Positions 1-12,050 of a stretch of DNA of 64,000 nucleotides are shown here, one piece after another. Position 1 is the stretch's first letter. Each line of letters opens with the position of its first letter. This stretch comes from Megascapheus bottae (lineage: Eukaryota; Chordata; Mammalia; Rodentia; Geomyidae), in contig JANJXV010000048.1 of the NCBI GenBank assembly GCA_024803745.1, forward strand, positions 5,918,501 to 5,982,500, in the 5' to 3' direction. The translations under genes were made by a program, and so were the position numbers. The notes under the pieces are model-generated. The model was not told the DNA's origin. It did not search any database and saw only the letters and a list, made by a program, of their open reading frames with translations.

Positions 1-1230
1 AGGGTTAGGTTAAGGGTTTGGGTTAGGGTTAGGGTTAGGGTTAGGTTTATGGTTAGGGTTAGGGTAAGGATAAGGGTTAGAGTTAGGGTTAGGGTTAGGG
101 TTAGGTATAGGGTAAGGGTTAGGTTTAGATTTAGGGTAAGGGTAAGATTTAGGGTTAGAGTTAGGGTAAGTGTAAGTGTTAGGGTGAAGTTAGGGTTAGG
201 GTTAGGGTTAGCGTAAGGATTAGGGTTAGGGTAAGTGTTAGGGTTAGTGTTAGGGTTAGGTTTATGTTTAGGGTTAGGGTTAGGGTAAGGGTTAGTGTTA
301 GGTTTAGGGTTGGGATTAAGGTTAGGGTAAGGGTTATGGTAAGGGTAAGGGTTAGGGTTAGGGTTAGGTTTAGGGTTAGGGTTAGCATTAGGTTAGGGTT
401 AGGGTTAGGGTTAGGGTTAGGTTTAGGGTTAGGGTTAGCATTAGGTTAGGGTTAGGCTTATGGTGATGGTAAGGGTTAGGGTTAATGTTATGGTTACGGT
501 TAGGGTTAGGGTTAGCGTTAGGGTAAGAGTAAGTGTTAGGGTTAGGGTTAGGGTTAGGGTTAATGTCAGGGTTTGGTTAAGGGTTTGGGTTAGGGTTAGG
601 GTTAGGGGTTAGGATTAGTGTTAGGATTAGTTTTAGGGTTAGTATTAGGGTTAGTGTAAGGGTAAGGTTTAGGATTAGGGTTAGGGTTAGGGTTAGGGTT
701 CGGTTTATGGTTAGGGTTAGGGAAAGGATAAGGGTTAGAGTTAGGGTTAGGGTTAGGTTTAGGGTAAGGGTTAGGTTTAGATTTAGGGTAAGGGTAAGGT
801 TGAGTGTTAGAGTTAGGGTAAGTGTAAGTGTTAGGGTGAAGTTTAGGGTTAGGGTTAGGGTTAGGGTAAGGATTAGGGTTAGGGTAAGGGTTAGGGTTAG
901 GGTTAGGGTTAGGTTTATGTTTAGGGTTAGGGTAAGGCTAAGGGTTAGGGTTAGGTTTAGGGTTGGGGTTAAGGTTAGGGTTAGGGTAATGGTAAGTGTA
1001 ATGGTTAGGGTTAGGGTTAGGGTTAGGGTAAGGCTTAGGTTTAGGGTTAGAGTTAGGGTGAGCCTTAGGGTTAGGGTTAAGGTTAGAGGTTAGGGTTAGG
1101 GTTAGGGTTTGGTTAAGGGTTAGGGTTAGGGTTAGGGTTAGGGAAAGGGTTAGGGTTAGGTTTAGGGTTAGGGTAAGGGTAAGTGTTAGAGTTAGGGTGA
1201 GGGTTAGGGTTAGGGTTAGTGGTTAGGGTT
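1..1230 (+). repeat. Diverged tandem doublet of about 0.65 kb
   Basis: A marker with GGTTTATGG followed by AAGGATAAGGG at about 45-80 recurs at about 703-735. A second marker, GTTTATGTTTAGGG followed by a TTGGG-type hexamer, occurs at about 258-315 and again at about 909-970. Both pairs are about 650-658 bases apart, so two units lie head to tail. The copies differ by many substitutions and small indels, which makes this an old duplication. Edges are approximate. Confidence 0.6.
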
Positions 1231-2859
1231 ATGTTTAGGTTAGGGTAAGGGTTAGGGTTAGGGTTAGGTAAGGGTAAGTGATAAAGTTAGGGTTATGGTT
1301 AGGGTTATGGTAAGGATTAGGGTTAGTGTTAGGGTTAGGGTAAGGGTTAGGATAAGGGTTAGGGTTTGGGTTAGGGTTAGGGAAAGGGTAAGTGTTAGGG
1401 TTAGATATAGGGTTAGTGTTAGGGTTAGGGTTAGCATTAAGGTTACGGTTTGGGTTAGGGTCAGGGTTAGGGTTAGGGTTAGGGGTTAGGGATAGGGTTA
1501 GGATTAGGGTTAGTGCTAGGGTTACAGTCAGGGTAAGGGTAAGGGTTAGGTTTAGGGTGAGGGTTATGGTTAGGATTAGGTTTAGGGTTAGGATTAATGT
1601 TAGGGTTAGCGTTAGGGTAAGGGTAAGGGTTAGGGTTAGAGTTAGGATTAGGGATATGTTTAAGGTTAGAGTTAGGGTTAGAGTTAGGCTAAGGGTCAGG
1701 GTCAGGGTTAGGGTAAATGTTAGGGTTAGGGTTAGGGTAAGGGAAATGGTAAAGGTTAGGGTTAAGTTTAGTGTTAGCGTTAGGTTTAGGGTTAGGGTAA
1801 GGGTAAGGGTTAGGGTTAGGTTTAGGGTTAAGGAAAGGGTAAGGGTTAGGGTTAGGGTTAGGGTTAGGTTTAGGGTTAGGGTTAGCATTAGGTTAGGGTT
1901 AGGTTTCAGGTAAGTGTAAGGGTTCGGGTTAGGGTTAGGTTTAGGTTTAGGGTAAGGATTAGGGTTAGGGTTTGGGTAAGGTTAGAGTTAGGGTTAGGAT
2001 TAAGGTTAGGGTTAGTATTATGGTTAGGGTTAGGGTTAGGGTAAGGGTTAGGGTAGGTTTAGCGTTAGGGTTATTGTTAAGCTTAGGGTTAGTGTTAGGT
2101 TTAAGGTTAGGGTTAGTGTAAGGTTAAGGGTTATAGTTAGGGTTAGGGTTAAGGTTAGTGTTAGTGTTAGAGTTAGGCTAAGGGTCAGGGTTAGGGTTAG
2201 GGTAAAGGTTAGGGTTAAGGTTAGGGTTAGGGAAACTGTAAGGGTTAGGTTTAGGGTTAGGTTGAGCGTTAGGGTTAGAGTTAGGGTTAGGGGTTAGGGT
2301 AAGGGTTAGGGTTAGGGTTAGGATAAGGGTTAGGGTTAGGGTTAGGGTTAGGGTTAGGGAAAGGGTAAGGTTTATGATTAAGGTTAGTGTTAGGGTAAGG
2401 ATTAGGGTTAGGTTTAGGGTTAGGGTAAGGGTTAGGGTTAGGGTTAAGGTTAGAATTAAGGTTAGGGTTAGGGTTAGGGTAAGGGTAAGGAGTAGGGTTA
2501 GTGTTAGGGTTAGGGTTAGGGGTTAGGGTTAGGGTTAGGGTTAGGGTAAGGATTAGGGTTAAGGTTAGGGTAAGGGTTAGGGTTTGGGTTAGGGTTAGCA
2601 TTAAGCTTAGGGTTAATGTTAGGGTAAGGTTTTGGTTAGGGTTAGGTTAAGGGTAATGTTTAGGGTTAGGGTTAGAGTTAGTGTTAGGGTAAGGGTAAGG
2701 GTTAGGGATAGGTTTAGGGTTAGGGTAAAGGTAAGTGTTAGGTAAGGGTCAGGGTTGCGGTTAGGGTTAATATTAGGGTTAGGGTAAGGGTTAGGGTTTG
2801 GTTAGGGTTATAGTAAGGGCTAGGGATAGGGTTAGGATAAGGGAAAATGTTAGGGTTAA

Positions 2860-2892
<33 letters not shown>

Positions 2893-4525
2893 AAGTGTTA
2901 GGGTTAGGATTAGGGTAAGGGTTAGGGTTAGGATTAGAGTTACTGTTATGTTTAGGGTTAGGGTTAGGGTAAGGGTAAGGGTTAGGGTTAGGGTTAGGAT
3001 TAGGTTTATGGTTAGGGTAGGGTTAGAGTTAGGTTTAGGGTAAGGGTAAGTTTTAGGGTTAGTGTAAGGGTTAGGGTAAGGGTAAGGGTTAGGGTTAGGT
3101 TTAGGGTTAGGGTTAGGTTTGGGGTTAGTGTTAGGTTAAGGGTAAGGGTGAGGGTTAGGGTTAGGGTCATTTTTAGGGTTAGGGTTAGCGTTAGGGTTAG
3201 GATTAGGGTTAGGGTAAGTGTAAGGGTTAGGGTTAAGGTTAGGTTTAGGGTTAGGGTTAGGGTTAGGGTAAGGATTAGGGTTAGGGTAAGGGTTAAGGTT
3301 AGGTTAGGGTTAGGGTTAGGTTTATGGTTAGCGATAGGGTAAGGGTAAGGTTTAGGGTTAGGTTTAGGGTTGAGGTTAAGGTAAGGGTTAGGGTTAGGGA
3401 AAGGGTAAGTGTTAGGGTTAGGGTTAGGGTTAGGGTAAGGGTTAGGGTTAGGGTTAGGGTTAGCATTAAGGTTAGGGTTAGGGTTAGGGTAAGGGTAAGG
3501 GTTAGGGTTAGGTTTAGGCTTAGGGTTAGGGTAAGGGTAAGTGTTAGGGTTAGAGTGAGGATTAGGGATAGGTTTAATGTTAGGGTTAGGGTAAGGGTTA
3601 GGTTTAGGGTTAGGGTAAGGGTAAGGGTTAGTGTTAGGTTTAGGGTTAGGGAAATGGTAAGGGTTAGGGTTAGGGTTAGGGTTAGGTTTAGGGTTAGGGT
3701 TAGCATTAGGTTAGGGTTAGGTTTAGGGTAAGGGTAAGGGTTAGGGTTAGGGTTGTGTTCAGGGTTAGGGTTAGGGTAAGGGTAAGGGTTAGGGTTAGGT
3801 TGAGGGTTAGGGTAAGGGTAAGAGTAAGGGATAGGGTTAATGTTAGGGTTACCGGTAGGGTTGGGGTTAGGGAAAGAGTAAGTGTTGGGGTTAGGGTTAG
3901 GGTTAGGGTTAGGGTTAGGTTTAGGGTTAGGGTTAGGGTAAAGGTTAGGGTTAGGATAGGGTTAGCATTAAGGTTAGGGTTAGGGTTAGGGTAAGAGTAA
4001 GGGTTAGGTTTAGGGTTAGGATTAGGGTTAGGGTTTATGGTTAGGGTTATGTTTAGGGTTACCGTTAGGGTAAGGGTAAGGGTTAGGGTTAGGTTAGGTT
4101 AGGGTTAGGGTAAGGGTAAGGGTTAGTGTTAGAGTTAGGATTAGGGATAGGGTTAAGGTTAGGGTTAGGGTTAGGGTTAGGGTTTGGGTAAGGGTAAGAG
4201 TTAGATTTCGGTTTAGGGTTAGGGAAAGGGTAAGGGTTGGGTTTGGGTTAGGGTTAGGGTTAGGGTTAGGGTTAGGGTTAGGTTTAGCATTAGGTTAGTG
4301 TTAGGGTTAGGGTAAGGGTAAGGATTAGGGTTAGGTTTAGGTTTAGGTTTAGGGTAAGGATTAGGGTTATGGTTAGGGTAAGGTTAGGGTTAGGGTTAAG
4401 GTTAGGGTTAGGGTTAGGGTTAGGGTTAGGGAAAGGGTGAGGTTTAGTGTTAGGGTTAGGGTTAGGGTAAGGATTAGGTTTAGATTTAGGTTAGGGTTAG
4501 GGATTAGGGTTAGGGTTAGGGTTAG
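1231..4525 (+). repeat. Left-domain higher-order units, strongly diverged
   Basis: This part carries the left-domain markers GCATTAGG (1885, 3713, 4287; also 385 and 438 upstream) and GCATTAAGG (3463, 3965), plus GGATTAGGGATA followed by TTAAGG or TTAATG. The segment before 1900 resembles the segments before 3720 and 8187. The continuation after 1900 (a TTTC hexamer, then AAGTGTAAGGGTTCGGG) is found again after 8187. This indicates old units of roughly 1.3-1.9 kb ending near GCATTAGG. The segment 3755-4500 is also related to 5530-5924 and 6920-7600. No coding potential beyond dipeptide-type open frames is seen. Confidence 0.6.
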
Positions 4526-5915
4526 GTTAGGGTTAGGGTTAAGGTTAGGGTTAGGTTTAGGGTTAGGGTTAGGGAAAGGGTGAGGTTTAGTGTTAGGGTT
4601 AGGGTTAGGGTAAGGATTAGGGTTAGAGTTAGAGTTAGGGTAACGACTAGGGTTAGGGTTAGGGTTACGGTTAGGTTTAGGGTTCGGGTTAAGGTTAGGG
4701 TTGTGGTTAGGGTTAGGGTTAGGGTAAGGCTTAGGGTTAGGGTTAGAGTTAGGGTGAGCCTTAGGGTTAGGGTTAAGTTTAGGGGTTAGGGTTAGGGTTA
4801 GGGTTAGGTTAAGGTTTAGGGTTATGGTTAGGGTAAGGGTTAGGGTTAGATTTAGGGTTAGGGTAAGGTAAGTGTTAGAGTTAGGGTGAGGGTTAGGGTT
4901 AGGGATAGTGGTTATGGTTAGGGATAGGGCAAGGGTTAGGGTTAGGTTTAGGTAAGGGTAAGTGATAGGGTTAGGGTTAGGGTTAGGGTTATGGTAAGGA
5001 TTAGGGTTAGTGTTAGGGTTAGGGTAAGGGTTAGGGTTTGGGTTAGGGTTAGGGAAAGTGTAAGGGTTAGGGCTAGAGATAGGGTTAGGGTTAGGGTAAG
5101 GATTAGGTTTAGGTTTAGGGTTAGGGTAATGGTTAGGGTTAGGGTTAGGGTTAGCATGAAGGTTAGGGTTAGGGTTAGGGTAAGGGTTAGGGTTAGGGTT
5201 AGGGGTTAGGGATATTGTTAGGGTTAGGGTTAGTGTTAGGGTTACGGTTAGGGTAAGGGTAAGGGTTAGCGTTAGGGTTAGGGTTAGGGTTAGGATTAGG
5301 TTTAGCGTTAGGGTAAGGGTAAGGGTTAGGTTTAGAGTTAGGATTAGGGATAGGGTTAAGGTTAGGGTTAGTGTAAGCGTTAGGTTTAGGTTTAGGGTAA
5401 GGGTTAGGGTTAGGGTTAGGTTTAGGGTTAAGGAAAGGGTTAGGGTTAGGGTTAGGGTTAGGTTTAGGGTTAGGTTTAGCATTAGGTTAGGGTTAGTTTT
5501 AGGGTAAGGGTAAGGGTTAGGGTTAGGGTTATGTTCAGGGTTAGGGTTAGGGTAAGGGTAAGAGTAAGTGATAGTGTTAATGTTAGTGTTACGCGTAGGG
5601 TTAGGGTTAGGGAACGAGTAAGTGTTGGGGTTAGGCTTAGGGTTAGGGTTAGGGTTAGGTTAAGGGTTAGGGTTAGGGTAAAGGTTAGGGTTAGGATAGG
5701 GTTAGCATTAAGGTTAGGGTTAGGGTTAGGGTAAGGGTAAGGGTGAGGGTTAGGGATAGGATTAGGGCTAGTGGTTAGGGTTAGGGTTATGTTTAGGGTT
5801 ACGGTTAGGGTAAGGGTAAGGGTTAGGGTTAGGTTTGGTTAGGGTTAGGGTAAGAGTAAGGGTTAGTGTTAGAGTTAGGATTAGGGATAGGGTTAAGGTT
5901 AGGGTTAGGGTTAGG
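4526..5915 (+). repeat. 1,390-bp tandem duplication, copy 1
   Basis: Shifting this segment by 1,390 bases gives the next segment, with no difference found in the lines compared by eye. The match starts at about 4526, where the left flank (an ATTAGGG context at 4501-4525) stops agreeing with 5891-5915. It includes rare variants useful as anchors: GAACGAGTAAG, ACGCGTAGGG, GATATTG, AGCATGAAGG and GGGCTAGAGATAG. Since these rare variants also match, the copies share recent descent and do not merely look alike because both are telomeric. Confidence 0.88.
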
Positions 5916-7314
5916 GTTAGGGTTAGGGTTAAGGTTAGGGTTAGGTTTAGGGTTAGGGTTAGGGAAAGGGTGAGGTTTAGTGTTAGGGTTAGGGTTAGGG
6001 TAAGGATTAGGGTTAGAGTTAGAGTTAGGGTAACGACTAGGGTTAGGGTTAGGGTTACGGTTAGGTTTAGGGTTCGGGTTAAGGTTAGGGTTGTGGTTAG
6101 GGTTAGGGTTAGGGTAAGGCTTAGGGTTAGGGTTAGAGTTAGGGTGAGCCTTAGGGTTAGGGTTAAGTTTAGGGGTTAGGGTTAGGGTTAGGGTTAGGTT
6201 AAGGTTTAGGGTTATGGTTAGGGTAAGGGTTAGGGTTAGATTTAGGGTTAGGGTAAGGTAAGTGTTAGAGTTAGGGTGAGGGTTAGGGTTAGGGATAGTG
6301 GTTATGGTTAGGGATAGGGCAAGGGTTAGGGTTAGGTTTAGGTAAGGGTAAGTGATAGGGTTAGGGTTAGGGTTAGGGTTATGGTAAGGATTAGGGTTAG
6401 TGTTAGGGTTAGGGTAAGGGTTAGGGTTTGGGTTAGGGTTAGGGAAAGTGTAAGGGTTAGGGCTAGAGATAGGGTTAGGGTTAGGGTAAGGATTAGGTTT
6501 AGGTTTAGGGTTAGGGTAATGGTTAGGGTTAGGGTTAGGGTTAGCATGAAGGTTAGGGTTAGGGTTAGGGTAAGGGTTAGGGTTAGGGTTAGGGGTTAGG
6601 GATATTGTTAGGGTTAGGGTTAGTGTTAGGGTTACGGTTAGGGTAAGGGTAAGGGTTAGCGTTAGGGTTAGGGTTAGGGTTAGGATTAGGTTTAGCGTTA
6701 GGGTAAGGGTAAGGGTTAGGTTTAGAGTTAGGATTAGGGATAGGGTTAAGGTTAGGGTTAGTGTAAGCGTTAGGTTTAGGTTTAGGGTAAGGGTTAGGGT
6801 TAGGGTTAGGTTTAGGGTTAAGGAAAGGGTTAGGGTTAGGGTTAGGGTTAGGTTTAGGGTTAGGTTTAGCATTAGGTTAGGGTTAGTTTTAGGGTAAGGG
6901 TAAGGGTTAGGGTTAGGGTTATGTTCAGGGTTAGGGTTAGGGTAAGGGTAAGAGTAAGTGATAGTGTTAATGTTAGTGTTACGCGTAGGGTTAGGGTTAG
7001 GGAACGAGTAAGTGTTGGGGTTAGGCTTAGGGTTAGGGTTAGGGTTAGGTTAAGGGTTAGGGTTAGGGTAAAGGTTAGGGTTAGGATAGGGTTAGCATTA
7101 AGGTTAGGGTTAGGGTTAGGGTAAGGGTAAGGGTGAGGGTTAGGGATAGGATTAGGGCTAGTGGTTAGGGTTAGGGTTATGTTTAGGGTTACGGTTAGGG
7201 TAAGGGTAAGGGTTAGGGTTAGGTTTGGTTAGGGTTAGGGTAAGAGTAAGGGTTAGTGTTAGAGTTAGGATTAGGGATAGGGTTAAGGTTAGGGTTAGGG
7301 TTAGGGTTAGGGTT
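5916..7314 (+). repeat. 1,390-bp tandem duplication, copy 2
   Basis: This is the second copy of the preceding unit. Identity at offset 1,390 continues to about 7314, where GGTTTAGG replaces GGTTAGGG. Beyond that point the sequence instead resembles the region after 4190, including the marker AGTTATATTTCGG against AGTTAGATTTCGG. So the duplication lies inside an older, more diverged repeat of about 3.1 kb spacing. Confidence 0.88.
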
Positions 7315-8600
7315 TAGGTAAGGGTAAGAGTTATATTTCGGTTTAGGGTTAGGGAAAGGGTAAGGGTTGGGTTTGGGTTAGGGTTAGGGTTAGGGTTAGG
7401 GTTAGGGTTAGCATTAGGTTAGTGTTAGGGTTAGGGTAAGGGTAAGGATTAGGGTTAGGTTTAGGTTTAGGTTTAGGGTAAGGATTAGGGTTAGGGTTAG
7501 GGTAAGGTTAGGGTTAGGGTTAAGGTTAGGGTTAGGGTTAGGGTTAGGGTTAGGGAAAGGGTGAGGTTTAGTGTTAGGGTTAGGGTTAGGGTAAGGATTA
7601 GGGTTAGAGTTAGGTTAGGGTTAGGGATTATGGTTAGGGTTAGGGTAAGGTTAGGGATAGGGTTAAGGTTAGGGTTAGGTTTAGGGTTAGGGTTAGGGAA
7701 AGGGTGAGGTTTAGTGTTAGGTTTAGGATTAGGGTAAGGATTAGGGTTAGAGTTAGAGTTAGGGTAAGGGCTAGGGTTAGGGTTAGGGTTAGGTTTAGGG
7801 TTAGGGTTAGGGTAAGGCTTAGGGTTAGGGTTAGAGTTAGGGTGAGCCTTAGGGTTAGGGTTAAGTTTAGGGGTTAGGGTTAGGGTTAGGTTAAGGTTTA
7901 GGGTTATGGTTAGGGTAAGGGTTAGGGTTAGGTTTAGGGTTAGGGTAATGGTAAGTGTTAGAGTTAGGGTGAGGGTTAGGGTTAGGGATAGTGGTTAGGG
8001 TTAGGGATAGGGTAAGGGTTAGGATTAGAGTTAGGATTAGGGATTGGGTTAAGGTTACGGTTAGTGTAAGCGTTAGGTTTAGGGTTAGGGTAAGGGTAAG
8101 GGTTAGGGTTAGGTTTAGGGTTAAGGAAAGGGTAAGGGTTAGGGTTAGGGTTAGGTTTAAGGTTAGGGTTAGCATTAGGTTAGGGTTAGGTTTCGGGTAA
8201 GTGTAAGGGTTCGGGTTCGGGTTCGGGTTAGGGTTAGGGTAAGGATTAGGGTTAGGGTTTGTTTAAATTTAGAGTTAGAGTTAGGGTTAGGGTTAGAGTT
8301 AGTATTAAGGTTAGGGTTAGGGTTAGGGCAAGATTTAGGGTAGGGTTAGCGTTAGGGTTAGGGTTAAGCTTATGTTTAGTGTTAGGTTTAGGTTTAGGGT
8401 TAGTGTAAGTTTAAGGGTTATCGTTAGGTTTAGGGTTAAGGTTAGATTTAGGATTACAGTTAGGCTAAGGGTCAGGTTTAGGGTTAGGGTAAAGGTTAGG
8501 GTTAGGGTTAGGGTTAGGGAAAGGGTAAGGGTAAGGGTAAGGGTTAGGGTTAGGGTTAGGTTGAGCGTTAGGGTTAGGGTTAGGGTTAGGGGTTAGAGTA
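7315..8600 (+). repeat. Right end of the left-domain higher-order units
   Basis: Diverged copies of material seen at 4190-4600 and at 1235-2300 lie here. Shared markers are GCATTAGG (7411 and 8172), GTTCGGGTTCGGG near 8210, AGGCTAAGGGTCAGG near 8463 (compare 2175), and a long AAAGGGTAAGGGTAAGGG run near 8520. After about 8.6 kb the left-domain markers fade out. Confidence 0.55.
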
Positions 8601-10390
8601 AGGGTTAGGGTTAGGGTTAGGATAAGGTTTAGGGTTAGGGTTATGGTTAGGGTAAGGGTAAGGGTTAGAGTTAGGGTTAGGGTTATGGTTAGGGTTAGGG
8701 GTTAGGGTTAGGGTTAGGGCTAGGTTTAGGGTTAGGGTAACGGTTAGGGTTAGGTTAGGTTTAGGGAAAGGGTAAGTGTTAGGGTTAGGGTTAGGTTTAG
8801 GGTTAGGATTAGGGCTAGGTTAGGGATAGGGTAAGGGTAGGGTAAGGGTTAGGGTTAGGGTTAGGGAAAATCTAAGGGTTAGGGTTAGGGTTATGTAGAG
8901 TTAGGGTTAGGGTAAGGATTAGGGTTAGGGTTAGGGTAAGGATTAGGGTTAGGGTTAGTGTTTGCATTAAGTTTAGGTTTAGGGTAAGGGTAAGGGAAAG
9001 GGTTAGGGTGAGGTTTAGGGTTAGGGTTAGGTTTAGGGTAAGGGTAAGCGTTAGGGTTAGGGTTAGGATTAGGGTAAGGTTTAGGGTTAGGGTAGGGTTA
9101 GGGTTAGGGTTAGGGTTAGGGATAGGGTTAGGGTAAGGGTTAGGGTTAGGGTTAGGGTTAAGTTTAGGGTTAGGGTAAGGGTTGGGTTAGGTTAGCTTTA
9201 GGGTTAGGGTTAGGGGTAAGTGTTAGGGTAAGGTTTAGGGTTAGGGTAAGGGTAAGGCTCTGGGTTAGGGTTAGGGTTAAGTGTTAGGGTTCAGGTTCGG
9301 GTTAGGGTTAGGGTTAATGTAAGGGTAAGGTTACGGTAGGGTGAGGGTTTGGGTTATGGATAGGTTAAGGGTAAGTGTTAGGTTTAGGGGAAGTCTAAGG
9401 TTTATGGTTAGGGTTAGTTTTATGGTAAGGGTTGGGGTAGGGTTAAGGGTTAGGGTTAGGGTTAGAGTTAGGTTTAGGGTTAAGGGTTAGGGTTAGGGTT
9501 AGGGTCAGGTTCAGGGTTAGGGTAAGGTTTATGGTTAGGGTTAGGTTTAGGTAAGGGTAAGTGTTAGGGTAAGGGTAAGGTTTACAGTTAGGGTTAGGGT
9601 TAAGGTAAGGGTAAGGGTTAGGGTTAGGCTTAGATTTAGTTGTTATGGTTAGGGTTAGGTTTAGGGTTAGGGTTATGATAAGGGTAAGGAATAGGGTTAG
9701 GGATAGGGTTAGGGTTAGGGTAAGAGTTAGGGTTAGGTTTAAGGTTATTTTTACTGTTACGATAAGGATAAGGGTTGGGTTAGGGTTAGGGTTAGGGTTA
9801 GGGTAAGTGTTAGGTTTCGGGTTAGGGTTAGGTTTAGGGTTAAGGTTAGGGTTAGGGAAAGGATAAGGGTTAGGGTTAAGGTTAGGTTTAGGGTTAGGGT
9901 TAGGGTTAGGGTAAGGGTAAGGGTTAGGTTAGGGTTAGCGTTAGGGTTAAGGTTAGGGTTAGGGTTAGTTTAAGGGTAAGGGTTAGGTTAGGGTTAGGGT
10001 TAGGGTTAAGGTTAGGGTTAGGGTAAGGGTAAGGGTTAGGTTAGGGTTAGGGTTAAGTTTAGGGTAAGTGTTAGGGTTAGGTTTAGGGTTAGGTTTAGGG
10101 TTAGGGTTAGGGTTAGGGTAAGGGTTAGGATTAGGTTTTACGGTTAGGTTTAGGGTTAGGGTTAGGGTAAGGGTAAGGGTTACGGTTAGGTTAAGGGTAG
10201 CGTTAGGGTAAGGGTTAGGTTAGGGTTAGGGTTAAGCTTAGGGTTAGGGTTAGGGTTAGGGTAAGTGTAAGTGTTAGGTTAGGGTTAGGGTTAGGGTTAG
10301 GGTAAGGATTAGGGTTAGGGTTGGGTTTAGGTGTAGGTTTAGGGTTAGGGTTAGGGTAAGGGTTAGGTTAAGGGTTAGGGTTAGGTTTAG
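8601..10390 (+). repeat. Heterogeneous degenerate telomeric tract without clear higher-order units
   Basis: The sequence is still hexameric but with frequent phase slips (GGTTAGGTTAGG, GGGGTAAG) and unusual spots such as CTCTGGG near 9258 and TTATTTTTACTG near 9736. I could not pair it convincingly with another part of the window. No gene, RNA or mobile element is visible. Confidence 0.6.
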
Positions 10391-12050
10391 GGTTAGGTTT
10401 AGGGTGAGGGATATGGTAAGGGTAAGGGTTAGGTTTAGGGTTAGGGTTAGGTTTAGGGTTAGGGTTAGGGTTAGGATTAGTTTTAAGGAAAGGATAAGGG
10501 TTAGGGTTAAGGTTAGGTTTAGGGCTTGGGTTAGTTTTAAGGTTTGGATTAGGGTTAGGGTTTGGATAAGGGTTAGGGTTAGGGTTAGGGTTAAGGTTAG
10601 GGTAAGGGTAAGGGTTAGGGTAAGGGTAAGAGTTAGGGTTAGGGTTAGGGTTAGGGTTAGGGTAAGTGTAAGGGTTAGGGTTAGGTTTAGGAGTTAAGGT
10701 TAGGGTTAGGTTTAGGGTTAGGATTATGGTAAGGGTAAGGCATAGGGTTAGGGATAGGGTTAGGGTTAGAGTTAGGTTTAGGGTTAGGGTTAGGGTAAGG
10801 GTAAGGGTTAAGGTTAGGGTTAGGGATAAGTTTAGGGTTATAGTTAGGGTAAGGGTAAGGGTTAGGTTAGAGTTAGGGTTAGGGTAATGGTTAGGGTTAG
10901 GGTTAGTGTTAGGTTTAGGTTTAGGGTTAGGGTTCGGGTTAGGGTAAGGGTAAGGGTGAGGGTTAAGTTTAGGGTTAGGGTTAGGATTAGGGTTAGGGTA
11001 ATGTTAAGTGTTAGGGTTAAGTTTGGGTTTCGGTTAGGGTAAGGGTAAGGGTTAGGGTTAGGTTTAGGGTTAGGGTTAGGGTTAGGGAAAGGATAAGGGT
11101 TAGGGCTAAAGTGAGGTTTAGGGTTAGGGTTAGGGTTAAGGTTAGGGTTAGGGTTAGGGTAAGGTTATGGGTTACGGTTACTTTTAGGGTTAGGGTTAAG
11201 GGTAAGGGTTTGGGTTAGGGTTAGGGTTAGGGTTAGGGTGAGGGATATGGTAAGGGTAAGGTTTAGGTTTAGGGTTAGGGTTAGGTTTAGGGTTAGGGTT
11301 AGGGTTAGGGTTAGTTTTTAGGAAAGGATAAGTGTTAGGGTTAAGGTTAGGTTTAGGGCTTGGGTTATTGTTAATGTTTGGATTAGGGTTAGGGTTAGGA
11401 TAAGGGTTAGGTTTAGGGTTAGGGTTAAGGTTAGGGTAAGGGTAAGTGTTAGGGTAAGGGTAAGAGTTAGGGTTAGGGTTAGGGTAAGGGTAAGGGTTAG
11501 GGTTAGGGTTAGGAGTTAAGGTTAGGGTTAGGTTTAGGGTTAGGGTTATGGTAAGGGTAAGGCATAGGGTTAGGGATAGGGTTAGGGTTAGAGTTAGGGT
11601 TAGGGTTAGGGTTAGGGTAAGGGTAAGGGTTAAGGTTAGGGTTAGGGATAAGTTTAGGGTTAGAGTTAGGGTAAGGGTAAGGGTTAGGTTAGGGTTCGGG
11701 TTAGGGTAATGTTTAGGGTTAGGGTTAGTGTTAGGATTAGGTTTAGGGTTAGGGTTCGGGTTAGGGTAAGGGTAAGTGTGAGGGTTAAGTTTAGGGTTAG
11801 GGTTAGTATTAGGGTTAGGGTAATGTTAAGTGTTAGGGTTAAGTTTGGGTTTCGGTTAGGGTAAGGGTAAGGGTTAGGTTAAGGGTTAGGGTTAGGTTTA
11901 GGGTTAGGGTTACGGTTAGGGTTAGGGAAAGGATAAGGGTTAGGGCTAAAGTGAGGTTTAGGGTTAGGGTTAGGGTTAAGGTTAGGGTTAGGTTTAGGGT
12001 AAGGGTATGGGTTACAGTTACTTTTAGGGTTAGGGTTAGGGTAAGGGTAA
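10391..12050 (+). repeat. Diverged tandem doublet of about 0.83 kb
   Basis: Markers recur in the same order about 825-835 bases apart: GTGAGGGATATGG (10404 and 11239), AGGAAAGGATAAG (10496 and 11320), AAGGCATAGGGTTAGGG (10738 and 11570), GGGTTTCGG (about 11027 and 11849) and GTTACTTTTAGGG (about 11178 and 12018). Offsets vary by several bases, so small indels have accumulated and the duplication is older than those at 4.5, 22.8 and 47.4 kb. The boundaries are approximate. Confidence 0.75.

Noticed and set aside
451..482. Extra copy of the GATGGTAAGTGTAA module near 460
   Set aside because: Only GGTGATGGTAAGGG matches; the downstream GTGTAA and the upstream GTTAATGTTAGGG are missing, so it may be chance.
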